Positions 53,320 to 64,000 of a stretch of 64,000 bases of DNA are shown piece by piece. Made by a program: the position numbers and the translations under genes. Location of the stretch: the NCBI RefSeq assembly GCF_004379255.2, contig NC_056040.1, forward strand, positions 26,998,852 through 27,062,851, read 5' to 3'. Source of the DNA: Salvia splendens. Taxonomy: Eukaryota > Streptophyta > Magnoliopsida > Lamiales > Lamiaceae. Below the pieces are notes generated by a model. That model was given only the letters and a program-made list of their open reading frames with translations, did no database searches and had not been told where the DNA came from. Every line of letters begins with the position of its first letter. Positions within the stretch are counted from its first letter, which is position 1.

Positions 53320-53842
53320 GAGCATCAACAATGGCGCCCGTCCCGGCGGAATTCCGACCGGCGTGCCGGAATTCCGCGGCGGACGTCCGCCATTGTGCAT
53401 GGTATGCACGGATACGGAATTCCGCTGAGGACACCGCAGTTCCGCGGCGTTACGCGGAATTCCGTCACGACAGGCGTGCAGACATCCTCCATTGCATTGA
53501 CTCCTACGGACATCCGCACGGAATTCCCATTTATTGCATTATTTTTTTTAAATTTCTATATATACGGCTCGTTGAACTGCATTTCATTCACACCACTTAT
53601 TTTTTATTTAATGGAATTTTGTCCCTATTTGTGTCAAAATTTAATTTCGTAAATTATTTAATTCCGGAAATTATTTAATTTGTGAATTTGTAATTTTTTT
53701 AATTGTGGGAAGTCCGCCACTATGCAGTAGGAAGTCCTTATGACATGACAGGATAGTGGGAAGTCCGTATGACGTGGCAGGAAGTGTTTTTGGGAATTTC
53801 TCGGAGAATTCCGCCGGGAATTCCGCACCATTGCTGATGCTC
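53320..53842. mobile_element. PIF/Harbinger-type MITE upstream of the thioesterase gene
   Basis: The ends GAGCATCAACAATGGCG and, inverted, GAGCATCAGCAATGGTGCGG, are flanked by TAA or TTA on the left and TTG on the right (imperfect 3-bp target). The first ~200 bases are GC-rich with many GGAATTCCG palindromes. A TATATATACGGCTCG promoter block and CATTCACACCACTT leader match the 17685, 38297 and 34259 elements. No ORF is left. It ends close to the putative 5' exon of the next gene. Confidence 0.75.
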
Positions 53843-54268
53843 TTGAAACCTATGTTGGGTTATGTGATTTAGTTGTTGACAATTTACAGAGCAGCAACTA
53901 CTCTCAGAATCACGAGCTCTTCAGGTATTCGATCAATTTATCCCCAATCAATCTTCTTCTCTACAAATCACAATCTCTCTCCACTGCTTCTCTTCTGCAA
54001 TTTCTCGTATCGGTCTATCACATATTGTGCGTTTTTCTGTAATTATTCTCCGCGTAAGAATTTTAGCATCCGTGATTGTGAAATGTAGGGCTCATATCCC
54101 CTATTTCATTCTCCAATTGGTTGGTTACAGAGGAAATTTTGAGTAATACATTTTCGAGTAATTCGCTATTTTAGCGAGGAAATGTATGTGTAAAGCTGCC
54201 GCATTTTGTTTGCAGGTGCGATTCTCTCTCGCAGCAGTAAGCTGCTTTATTCATTTATCGGGAGGAAC

Positions 54269-57200
54269 ATGAGTTTCACTGGCCCTTCCGCTGCCGCTTC
54301 TGGTTAGTCTTGGTTTATTTCTTCCAGTCATCTGCTGAAAAGGAAAAATGATAAACAAACAACATTTTTGTTACTTGCCTTACCCTAATTGTCATTGCCA
54401 AATTTTATTTAATCAAGCTCCACATTTTTCTCGAAACCTCTTACCCTCCAGCTTTGATCTTTGATTTTTTGGCTCTTTTTTACAAAGGATATGATGCTGT
54501 TATTAAAATTTAAATTGATCTCAACAGTTCAACTATCTTTTGTATGACATAAATCTATTGCAGCTGCTGGGAGAACTTTTGACTTTGGACGGACGTATGT
54601 GGTCAGGCCCAAAGGTAAACACCAAGCGACCATAGTGTGGCTACATGGACTTGGTGACAACGGCAATAGGTAATCAGTGGCTGCTTCTCTCAGCTGATAA
54701 CTGAATATGGTTTTAGGATTGTTTTAGAGTTATACATGTTTCTGATATAATCCTCTTTGGTTTGATGTCTCTTGCAGCTGGTCTACTCTCTTGGAAGCCC
54801 TTCCACTTCCAAATGTAAGGATGGGTATTACATAGCACAAAAAAGTTCTTAAAAACTTTTGTGTTATAATGTCGGTCAAATATAATGTGTTTGGTGGGAT
54901 AATTTTATCTAACAAAGTTAGCAACAATATGCAGATAAAGTGGATCTGCCCAACTGCTCCTCAGCGAGCAGTAACTTTATTTGGAGGCTTTCCATCAACT
55001 GCTTGTAAGTTTGTGATAAACTGTCATAGCCTACTTCACCCCTTCACAAATTGTCAAAAGCGCTTTGGGCATGAGTTTCAGTTAACCTAAAATTTTGAAC
55101 AGGCTTGATATGATTTCATGGACCGAATTTAATACGAGTATAGTTTTGATTCATGATTAAGTATGAGAGATTGGGCACCAAATGCAATAAAGTTATAGCA
55201 CAGGATGAGTTTTATGATAAAGTTATAGCACCAAATGCTGTTTCTTAACTAAATACTATTTTAGATGCTATGTACCATTCTGCAGACGGTTTGGGCTGTT
55301 TCTAGAAATGATAGAGATAAGTCAGATAACCTCTCTAATTTACTTGAAGGGAAAATGGTTGGCACTGTTATATTGCCTGATCTTGACTACTAAGGACTCC
55401 TGCTAAAATCTAGGCTCAGAAAATAAAACAATGAACTCCACAAGTCACATGTGTTAAAACTATTATAAGAAACGTTCAGCAGTACACAGAGAATTCTTGT
55501 ACTTATTTAGATTACATATATTTAATGTGCTAAAAAATAATCTCACTGTCCAATTGGAAGTAGTCTTTGATAAGAAAGACACAACAACTGAAGTTGAGAG
55601 TGAAAGCTTTAGAGATACTCCATAAATGGAAGCAGAGAAAGAGACAAATATTATCAGAAGAGATATTTCATTGCTCATTTGTTCAATAATACATTAGGAA
55701 TTTATACAAGATGAAAGAAGGATCTAGAAACTGACAGCAATGCTAATCGTCCATGAAGGACCACAAGAGATTCCCAATTCTGTTGGGATCTCTTCACAGA
55801 GGCTATGCAACGTCGCCACGTTGCATATTTGTATTATCTTCTTTAATATTAACTCTATCACGCCCCCGCAATTCGAGCGTAGATAGCGAATAAATGCCGA
55901 GTTTGTTTCGTAATCTAGCGAAGAATTGGAGACTGAGAGGCTTTGTGAGTATGTCCGCCACTTGGTCGATTGAAGGAACATGACGTAGGTCTAGTTGCTT
56001 AGCTGGGACCTTGTCTCGGACGAAATGCACATCCAATTTGATGTGTTTGGTGCGTGCATGAAGGACGGGATTGGATGCCAAGGAAATAGCACTCAAATTG
56101 TCAACCCAAATGGTGGGTGGTTTGGGTGGCAACATGTTAATTTCAGAAAGTAGAGACATGATCCAAGTGACCTCCGGTGCAGCGTGAGCAAGGCTGCGAT
56201 ATTCAGCTTCAATGCTCAAGCGAGATATGACAGATTGTTTCTTTGAGCACCAAGAAATAATATTAGACCTAAGAAAAGTGCAATATCCAGTGACTGACTT
56301 CCTGTCATCAAGATCTGAGGCCCAATTTGAGTCACAAAAGGCACTGACCATGTTATTCGAGCGACGAATGTGAAGACCGAAGTCAATTGTGCTAGCCAGA
56401 TAGTGGAGAATGCGTTTCACAGCCTTCCAATGAGTGTCAAGAGGAGAGGCCATGTATTGGCTCACTTTGTTGACAGAATAACTTATTTCAGGACGAGAAA
56501 TTGTGACATATTGCAGGGTGCCTACTGTGATTCTGTAGAGTGATTCTGTAGAGTTTCCTGTCGGGAATGGGATTGCCATCTGACTTGCTGAGATGAGAGG
56601 AAATCATGGGAGTGGATATTCCTTTGGCATCTTGCATGCTGAGTTTGGACAAGAGCTCTTTTATATATGTTGTCTGATTCAGGTGAATCCCCTGATCAGT
56701 TTTGCTCACTTCAATTCCCAAGAACGTCTGCCCCTCGCCTAGATTCTTCAAAGAAAAATGAGAGCTCATTTTGTCAATGACATCTTGTATGCATGAAGGA
56801 GAATTGCCAGTGATTAATATATCATCAACATAGATTAAAAGGTAGATCACTTTGCCATTTGAAGACCTGTGAAAGGAGGCAGATTGTGAAAAGCCAAGAG
56901 AGATTAGAACCGAGTGTACTGTGAAAAACCAAGCTCTTGAAGCTTGTTTCAAACCATAGAGTGACTTGTTTAATTTGCAAACAAGGTTGGGAGAGCCTTG
57001 TTCGAATCCCGAAGGCTGCTTCATGTAAATTTCTTGCTCAAGATCACCATGAAGAAAAGCATTTTTACATCAAGGTGTGTGACGCTCCAATTGACAGAAG
57101 TGGCCAAGCTTAAGATAATTCTGATGGTGTTTGGCTTGACGACGAGGCTGAATGTCTCAAAGTATTCAAAATCCTTGAGCAACCAATCGAGCCTTGTGCC

Positions 57201-60200
57201 GAACTATAATGCCATCAGAAAACCTATTGATTCTGAAAATCCATGTGCATCCAATGAGATTTTTGCCGGGTGGCAGCTCAGTCAAAGTCCATGTATGATT
57301 TTTAAGCAAAGCTAGAAATTCATCTAGCATTGCTTGCTTCCAAACGGGTATGAGTAAAGCAATATAGGACAACAATCAGCAGCTTGGGCTTGAAGACGCC
57401 AGCCTTTGCCCTGGTAATCATTGGACGAGTGGAAGATGTGCCTTGAGCTGAGGGGGAATCACTGGAAGGTATGTGAGTGGAGGATAGATCAGAATGGTGA
57501 TCATGATGCTCAGTAGGAGGAGTAGGAGGATCAGGGATGAGAGCAGTTTGGGGAGGAATGAGAACAGGTTGTGGGTGATTGCTGACAGTGAGGGGGATTT
57601 GAGTGGGAGGATTATCAGGAGATGAGTTTTGAGCTGAGAGTGTATGACAGTTAGATGAATTTTGAGCTGAAGTTTGAGGTGTGGGAGGATTTTGATGTGG
57701 AAAGCTAGCAGCTGGAGAGGTAGGTAGAGTGTGGAGAAAGAGTGACTAAAGGGGAAGGAGGATAGTGAAAAAGAGTGATTATCAGTGATGGGAGGAGATG
57801 AATGAGTTCTCTGAGGGAATTGCAGCTCATCAAAGTTAATATCTCTTGTAACAACAACTTTTCCACTGGGCAATAATGCTTTGTAGCCTTTATGTGAGCT
57901 GCTATATCCCAAAAAAGTTGCAGAATCAGATCTGTATTGCAACTTGTGCTTATTGTAAGGTTTAAGGAATGGGTAACAAAGACATCCAAAGACTTATAGA
58001 ATGTGATAATCTGGTTTTACATTAAAAAGTTTCTGATAGGGAGAAACAAATTGCAGTACCTTAAGAGGGTATCCGGTTGATGAGAAACACAGTGACAAAA
58101 GCATCGTCCCAAAAGTGTGAAGGAAGAGCTGCTTGACCGAGCATAGCAAGTTCCATTTCAATAATGTGCCTGTGCTTCCTCTCAGCGAGACCGTTCTGTT
58201 GAGGTGTGTAGGGACATGATATTTGATGATGAATACCATGCTCCTTAAGAAAACCAGTAAGTGACTGAAACTCCCCACCCCAATCCGATTGCAGAACCTT
58301 AATTGGCCGCGATAATTGTTTTTCAGCCATAGCTTTGAATTGAGGGAAAATGTACTTTAGCTCAGCCTTTGACTTCAGTAAATATAACCAAGTGAATCTG
58401 CTGTACTCATCAATAAAAGTCACATAGTAGGAGAAACCATTTCTTGATTTGGTGGGAGACCCTAGAGGTCACTGTGAACAATAGAGAGGGGTGCGGTGCA
58501 TGTGGAGGAGGATGAAGTGTAAGGAAGTCTGTGATTTAGCAATGCAACAAGGATGACATAGAAGACTTGAATTCATTACTTGAAAAGAGATGTTACAGTT
58601 TGGAGTGTCTTTTTCACAACATCATAAGCACAATGGCCTAGCCTTCTATGCCATAACTCTAAACTAGTAACAGACTTGGAAATAGAGGAAACTGTAGCAG
58701 AACACACAGTGGGTAAGCCACTAGAGTGATTATTGAAAGCAGGAAACACAACAGGCTTTGAGAGGGAGTTGAGATGCTTGGGTGGTTTGTGAAGGCAGAA
58801 GCGGTTGAGTCCTTGGTCAAGGGAACCCTCGAGGATGACTTGGTTGGTGGACAGATCCTTCATAAAACAAGACGATGGGTGAAATTCAAAAAATACTCCA
58901 TTATCCTTAGCAAACTGAGATACGGAAAGAAGATTTTTAGTGATGGAAGGAACATGTAATAGATCTTTAAGAATGAGAGGTCCAGACAGAGAGGTAGACT
59001 GGGAGGAATTAAGAACAGTATGACCAATGTGAGTAATATTAACTTTGGAGCCATTACCAAGATGAAGTTGCTTACCACCATGGTATTCTGAGCTTGAGTG
59101 CAAGTTAGAGAGATCATGAAAAACGTGGTTGGTTGCCCCTGAGTCTGGGTACCATGAAGAGGTTGATTGAGAATCCAGACTGAAATCAGATGGAGGGAAA
59201 TAGGTGGGAGGGCCACAAATTTGAGCTAGATGGGCAGCTGGGTTGGAGTTGTAATTAAAGTGAGAAGGAGCAAAAGATTGATGATATTGTGTTGGAGTCT
59301 GGGATTGTTGAGGTGTGGTGAAATTTTGGTCGAACCTATACCAGCATTTCTCGGCCATGTGGCTAGGTTTGTGACAAAGTTGACAAGAGAGGCGATTAGA
59401 GAAGTAACTCCTTCCACCACGACCTCTTCTACCACCTCGGAAACCACCTCTGCCACCATCACTTCTTCCCGGATTCTGCTGACTTTGTTGAAAGGTGGAT
59501 TTGTCCCTTTGATTGGAGGTATGGGCAAGATTCAGGGATGGCTGAGATCCCTCAAGGCTCCCTGCAGCAGGCATTTCAGATTCTTCTAGCCTATTCAAAA
59601 CTCAACAGCAGAGCAGGAGTGTCTTCAATAGAGTTCGCATCAGTTTTTGAGGAAATTGTTACAATGACAGGATTAATCCTGACCAAGACCAGTGAGGATA
59701 TAAAGGATATGATCTTCCTCAGTGATTTTGCATCCTACAACATTGAGAAAATCACAACAAGCTTTGATTTTGTTGAGGTAGTCGACCATGGGCATCGATT
59801 CTTTCTTCGTCGAATGCAGGCACATTCTATACTGCATAATCTTGGCTTTAGATTGGCTTGCAAAACTCTTTTCGAGCGTCTTCCAGACATCTTTGGCTGA
59901 CTTGAGCCCAACGACTAGAGCCATGATACTTTCTGACAGAGATGATTGAATCCAGGCCGAGAGAAGTTGATCCTGCCGACGCCATGCTGAGAATTTTGGA
60001 TTTATAATTTCAGATCCAGATTCTGAATCTGTGATCAATCGTTGAGGTGTTTCTTCTTCACCAGTGAGAAAACCTTGAAGACCATGACCTTCCACAATAG
60101 CAAGGATCTGTTGCTGCCAGATCAGAAAATTTGAATTTGTCAGCTTGATTCTGAGAGGATGGTTGTAGTTGATGGTGGGATAAGGAGATGGGGAAAAAGA

Positions 60201-63200
60201 GGGTGGATTTGGGGTGAAGGTTGACTGATTATAAAGCCAGGTTAGGAAACGATACATTAGAATTTATACAAGACGAAAGAAGGATCTAGAAAGTGACAGC
60301 AATGCTAATCATCCATGAAGGACCACAAGAGATTCCCAATTCTGTTGGGATCTCTTCACAGAGGCTATGCAACGTCGCCACGTTGCATATTTGTATTATC
60401 TTCTTTAATCCTAACTCTATCAGAGAGGTCCAAGTTTATATATCTCATCATAACATTGAGTTAGGTATTAGGCTTAATGTAAATTTGGCAACTGGAAGAT
60501 CAAAGGTCAAGACATTATAAATTATACTCCCTCCGTCCCACAATAATTGTCACTTTTATTGTGGGCATGGATTTTAAGAAATGTAAAGAAAAGTTGGTTG
60601 GAAAAGTTAGTGGAATGTGAGACCCACTTTTTTTATATTGGTTTTATAATAAAATGTGAGTGAAGTGTGTTAGTGGAATGTGAGACCTACTTGCCATTTA
60701 TGGTAAAAATGAAGTGTGACAATTATTGTGGGACGGACCGAAATGGAAAAGAGTGACAATTATTGTGGGACAGAGGGAGTAATTCTAAGGATCATATGCA
60801 GGGTCAGAAGCTGTAGCCATAGGCTCTCTGCCAAAGGCATATTACTTGTTTATGGTCACCATTTCAAGGTTTTATACTAGCCTCTCTAGATCATAGGTAA
60901 GTGGTTGGCAGTCCTTGTAAGAATCAAGGACTCTGTGGAAGGTGCCTATCCTCCATGCGAAGTTGTCAATCCAAACAAAAGGGTTGACTTATTATCCACC
61001 CTTCTAGGAACCTTAAAAGGTGTATTGTTTGTCTCTGTTGCTATTTTAGATAATGATACTGGCATACTGCCATTCCCTGCATTAGAATTTTGCATATGGC
61101 TTGGAGTTATCTTCTATAGGGATGCCGGAGACTATTAAAGTAGAAAAACATTATCTATAGGGATGACGGACACTATAAAGTGGAAAACTATTAATATTCA
61201 GTTGTTGAATGATACCTTAAAATGAATATATATATGGGCTTGTGAGCAACCAGACTGCCATCACATAATTTTAGGCTTTTAAAGCTCAAGTCTCCTTGCG
61301 ACTGTTGGTTTCCTTTTTTTCTCCTTTTCAGTTATGGATTGGAGCTTGTGGATAGTTGACTATTAGTACAAGCAGATACATCCTAGTTACTCTAACTCAT
61401 TACCAAACCGTAAACATACAACTTCAAAAACATATTTTGATAGAGATCAAGCTAATGATCTCCATTATCTCTTGAGATTATTTTCATTATTATGGAGATT
61501 GTTGAAAGATTACTTTAAATGTTGAGGATTTGTTTCATTGTTTATCTATAGGTTGATCCCTATAAATAGCTCCTCTTTAGAAGAGCTAGATATCTCGGAA
61601 AATAAAGTGTATTAGGACGGTATCAACCGTAGGCCTCTTCGGAGGATTATCTTGGCCTCTTTGGAGGATTGTTCTTCTTTATATTGAATTCCAGTTCTTG
61701 TTTTACTTCCGCCTTTAACTCCATATCATATTTTTGTGAACATTTCATGCATTCCTTTGATGTGCCTACCTACCAGTTTTCTGTTTGCAGTCTAGTGTAT
61801 TTCAGAGTTTTCCTCATTTAAATGCTGAAAGATACGATATATGGTTCCCATCTTACAGGGTTTGATGTGAATGACCTTTCAGAAAATGCTAATGATGATG
61901 TACACGGTTTGGAAGCTTCAGCTACTTATGTTGCCAGCTTATTGGCTAATGAACCTGCTGATAGTGAGTTTTCTACTTAGGTTGATATGATGTTTTTACT
62001 TCTGATTAGGGCATGTTTACGCTTGACCCACTGCAACTGCAAATTTACTTGATTTCCTCCACTTTTTTATTGTTGCACTTAAATAGAGTTATGCATGTAT
62101 ATAATTTTTTGGGTCATTTAACTATGGTATATATTATGCATCTCTCAGTACCTGAACAAAAAAATAACTCATCTGTATGCCTTTCCTTGAAGTATGATAA
62201 ACCATAAAAGTTGCTACAAAAAAATAACAGAAGAATGGGAAAGGAGAGAAAGGGATGAACGATAGAAACAAAATGAACAAAGAGAAAAACAAATAAAACA
62301 AAAGATAACACTCCTAATACTAAGAGGCCACTCCTTCGAAAAGGCCAAAACAATAAGCTGAAGTCTCAATACAAATTCTGAACAGTTCATTTGAAGAACA
62401 AAAGGTCCTATTTATAAGAACTAATAAAGACTCCCAGCTTGAATTCAACTCTAAAAGATAAACCTATCTCTGAGACTCCTAACAGCAATAAATAATTGAA
62501 CAATTAATTAATAACTAAAAGATAAACTTGAAAGGAATCTGCAGAATATATGGATGGAATGTCCTTTATCAAGTACTCCGTTGTCGAAACAGCCTTGTCC
62601 ACAAAGCTGGAGATGAAACCGAACATGGATAGCCTTCTAATCCGGTGGGGGTAGTATATTTGCTTGCCCACATGAGAAATTTGCCAAGTGGAAGAACATG
62701 TAAAAGATCAAAGAACTGAAATCATTTCAAGCAACATGGGTAAATATCTGTGCTGAGCTGTGCGATGATCCCAGGAGAAGCTGGAGGTTAGCTGCGTAGT
62801 CTTATGACAGACAAGAACTCCTTCCAACAGGGGATGAAATTCCAACCAATGGTGACAAGCACCGCTAGAGAGATCTCTTGTTGAGACGGGGTGATATTGG
62901 AAGAGGGTGTTGGGGCAGGGTCTGATGTTGGAAGGGGAACAGCCAACGGGGGAGCAGCTGCCTCCTAATACTAAGAAACCAGTCCTTCGAAAAGGCCCAA
63001 CGATAAGATGAAATGTCAATGTAATTCTGAATGGTTCATAATTTTTAAGAAGTAATAAAGACTCCTAACTTGAATTAAACTCTGAAAGATAAACATGTCT
63101 CTAAGATCCTAACAACAATAACTTACTAAACAATTAATTAATAAATCAAAGATACTTGAAAGAAATCTGCAGAACATGTGGATGGAACGTGTCCTCTATC

Positions 63201-64000
63201 AAAGTATAAGTTTAATAATTTGTTATTTTATGGATATAGTTATTTAACGTCCTTTACCTTACTTATCATCTAAGAATTGCCTCTACGAGGAGTACTAACA
63301 CAGTCTCTGCCCAGTTATAACCCAATGTAGAATAAGTTATGTTGGTTATGATTTTACAGCATTTAAAATCCAATTAGACTCCTCGTATCGTAGGAAAAAT
63401 GTGAATTCCAATTTTTGCTTCCCTATCTTCATAAATGGAATTGCGAGGGCACGCTACTATACTGTTGCAGTCTTTGAATTTTCATTTACTCATTCCACCC
63501 ATTAGGAATTATAATTTCAAGTGTCCCTTGTGTAGAAAGAGATCGTTTTTCTTGCAATACATTATTTGGAAGTATCTTTATGCACAGTGTGCTTATATAT
63601 TTAGTTTTTCTCGTTAGAAGTTAAGGGATGTGCTCCTCTTTCTTTGGAAAATATTTTCAACTAACTCACCTAGTTCAAAATTGGTTTTAACAGTAAAACT
63701 TGGTGTTGGAGGCTTCAGTATGGGTGCGGCAACCTCCCTATACTGTGCTACTTGTTTTGCTCGAGGGAAATTTGAGAATGGCAACCAGTTCTCCCAAAAT
63801 ATAAGTGCTGTTGTTGGATTGAGCGGTTGGCTTCCATGCGCAAAGTTTGTTCCAAACAATATCATCTTCATTGTCAAAATGGTGAAATATTATTATAAAA
63901 TGATATCTTACCATACACTTTTCCAGGACTCTGAGTACCAAATTAGAAGGTGTGGCTGAGGCTTCTGGACGTGCTGCATCCTTACCCATTCTGCTTTGTC
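54269..64000 (+). CDS. Acyl-protein thioesterase / carboxylesterase, 5' part (cut by window edge)
   Basis: Exons inside the window: 54269-54302, 54564-54669, 54778-54814, 54935-55004, 61859-61963, 63694-63844, 63927-beyond 64000; 192 residues so far of about 255 usual. The family removes palmitate from S-acylated proteins and hydrolyses lysophospholipids with an alpha/beta-hydrolase fold. Seen: the oxyanion-loop strand ATIVWLHGLGDNGNSW (residues 33-48), ICPTAPQRAVTLFGG, WFDVNDLSENANDDVHGLEA, the nucleophile elbow VGGFSMGAA with Ser126, and VVGLSGWLPCAKTLSTKLEG. The catalytic Asp and His lie past the window end. The start is at MSFTGPSAAASAAGR; a 5' UTR intron probably lies upstream (CTCTTCAGGTATTCG at 53928, acceptor TTTGCAG at 54216). 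Intron 4 is 6854 bases because it houses an antisense copia element and other repeats. Splice sites are intact, so the gene may still be expressed. Confidence 0.92.
55691..55860 (-). repeat. 3' LTR of the copia element
   Basis: About 170 bases, nearly identical to 60254-60422. On the minus strand it runs from TGATAGAGTTAATATTAAAG to AATTCCTAATGTAT. It contains the palindrome CAACGTGGCGACGTTG and no obvious TATA box. Confidence 0.82.
55803..60257 (-). pseudogene. Copia gag-pol polyprotein, broken
   Basis: Minus-strand segments in order: gag (60257-59673; MYRFLTWLYNQ, NFLIWQQQILAIVEGHGLQG), gag zinc knuckle CQLCHKPSHMAEKC, protease DSGATNHVF within WYPDSGATNH, and pre-integrase LWHRRLGHCAYDVV (59598-58576). 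The integrase core has MTFIDEYSRFTWLYL, QSDWGGEFQS and NGLAERKHRHI (58423-58061). Reverse transcriptase pieces are CTWIFRINRFSDG (57375-57166) and KSLYGLKQASRAWF, LLIYVDDILITGN (57024-56488). RNase H is SVTGYCTFLR, WCSKKQSVISRLSIEAEYRS (56579-55803). The acidic catalytic residues of integrase and reverse transcriptase are present, but at least five frameshifts or stops separate the segments. Confidence 0.85.
60254..60422 (-). repeat. 5' LTR of the copia element
   Basis: The left (upstream on the minus strand) copy of the LTR. The first ATG of gag overlaps its inner end (CTAATGTAT), an unusual arrangement if the border is read correctly. The base following the LTR outward is GAGAG, without a matching copy at the other flank. 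Confidence 0.8.
60527..60779. repeat. Stowaway-like MITE
   Basis: A 253-bp element with well-kept ends, CTCCCTCCGTCCCACAATAA and TTATTGTGGGACAGAGGGAG, and TA flanks, about 100 bases past the copia element in the same intron. Confidence 0.82.
61380..61720. repeat. Possible solo LTR of a copia-type element
   Basis: TGTTGAAAGATTACTTTAAA near 61499 leads to a promoter-like CCCTATAAATAGC (61560), a polyadenylation-like AATAAAGTG (61600) and a GGACGGTATCAACCGTAGGC palindrome, then GCCTCTTCGGAGGATTATC repeated as GCCTCTTTGGAGGATTGTT. The U3-R-U5-like order suggests a solo LTR, but the ends and target duplication are not defined. Confidence 0.35.
62311..63201 (-). mobile_element. Miniature LTR-type element (TRIM-like) or deleted retroelement
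   Basis: Two direct repeats of about 240-260 bases lie at 62311-62571 and 62962-63201. Read on the minus strand both start TGATAGAGGACA or TGATAAAGGACA, contain CTGCAGATT, AATTAATTAATTGTT and CTTTATTA, and end CTTAGTATTAGGAG. They enclose about 390 bases with no recognised gag or pol motif. The TG start and the TTATAAATAGGACC promoter-like stretch fit an LTR. The 62311 copy may extend further left. Identity by eye is about 80 percent, so the element is old. It lies in intron 5 of the thioesterase gene. Confidence 0.55.

Larger units (their letters stand above)
55691..60422 (-). mobile_element. Ty1/copia LTR retrotransposon, antisense in thioesterase intron 4
   Basis: Two LTRs of about 170 bases (55691-55860 and 60254-60422) bracket a minus-strand gag-pol region in copia order (gag, protease, integrase, reverse transcriptase, RNase H). 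The LTR starts TGATAGAGTTA on the minus strand, and the polypurine tract GCGGGGGCG sits just before the 3' LTR. The LTRs differ at about five bases plus one indel. The inner LTR end does not show the usual CA, no standard tRNA-Met primer site (TGGTATCAGAGC) follows, and the 5-bp target duplication is not visible. The total length is about 4.7 kb. Confidence 0.85.

Noticed and set aside
59230..59900. Plus-strand frames of ~120 codons across the copia gag region
   Set aside because: The minus strand has zinc-knuckle, protease and gag motifs; the plus frames are their shadows.

Overview
The window looks like nuclear DNA of a eudicot plant. It holds five split, intron-rich genes of typical plant families, AT-rich intergenic DNA, and a very dense load of plant-type transposons, especially Stowaway-like miniature elements whose ends read CTCCCTCCGTCCC, which appear in introns and between genes throughout. 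The protein flavour suggests an asterid, perhaps a member of the Lamiales, but the species cannot be fixed from sequence alone. No tRNA, rRNA, CRISPR array or bacterial-type operon was seen.

Host genes in order: (1) 3577-14074, plus strand, a 15-exon RabGAP/TBC protein of the TBC1D15/17-like plant group, with both catalytic fingers intact and one GC-AG intron; (2) 21217-24097, plus, a 7-exon actin-related protein 6 (ARP6), a subunit of the SWR1 H2A.Z-exchange complex; (3) 30877-33215, plus, a 5-exon conserved plant protein of uncertain function; (4) 45010-46736, minus, a 2-exon stellacyanin-type phytocyanin with complete copper ligands and a likely GPI tail; (5) 54269 to beyond the right edge, plus, an acyl-protein thioesterase (carboxylesterase) whose fourth intron is swollen to about 6.9 kb by an antisense Ty1/copia element. 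They have unrelated housekeeping or cell-surface roles and form no functional cluster.

Between them lies a transposon landscape. At least eight PIF/Harbinger-type elements are recognisable by GC-rich ends, GAGCATCC or GGCCATCC terminal repeats and 3-bp TWA/TCA-type target duplications. They fall into at least two subfamilies with shared promoters. In one subfamily the Myb/SANT-like ORF1 (14334-15725 and 35560-37089) and the DDE transposase (40391-42381) sit on separate elements that share their termini and leader, as if the two-gene system had been split. Four hAT elements have visible 8-bp target duplications (1759-3358, 7249-7917, 26835-27382, 28800-28987).

Between genes 1 and 2 there is a nested stack: a long-terminal-inverted-repeat element (16603-21036) contains a Stowaway element, which contains a Harbinger element, and its other arm is split by a second Harbinger element. 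LTR retrotransposon material comprises the copia element in the thioesterase intron, a broken copia reverse transcriptase region at 43390-44600, a miniature LTR-type element at 62311-63201, and non-coding LTR-like DNA at the left edge. All element-encoded genes that I could read through carry stops or frameshifts. Gene exon borders were set by hand from splice signals, reading-frame continuity and remembered family conservation, without alignment software.
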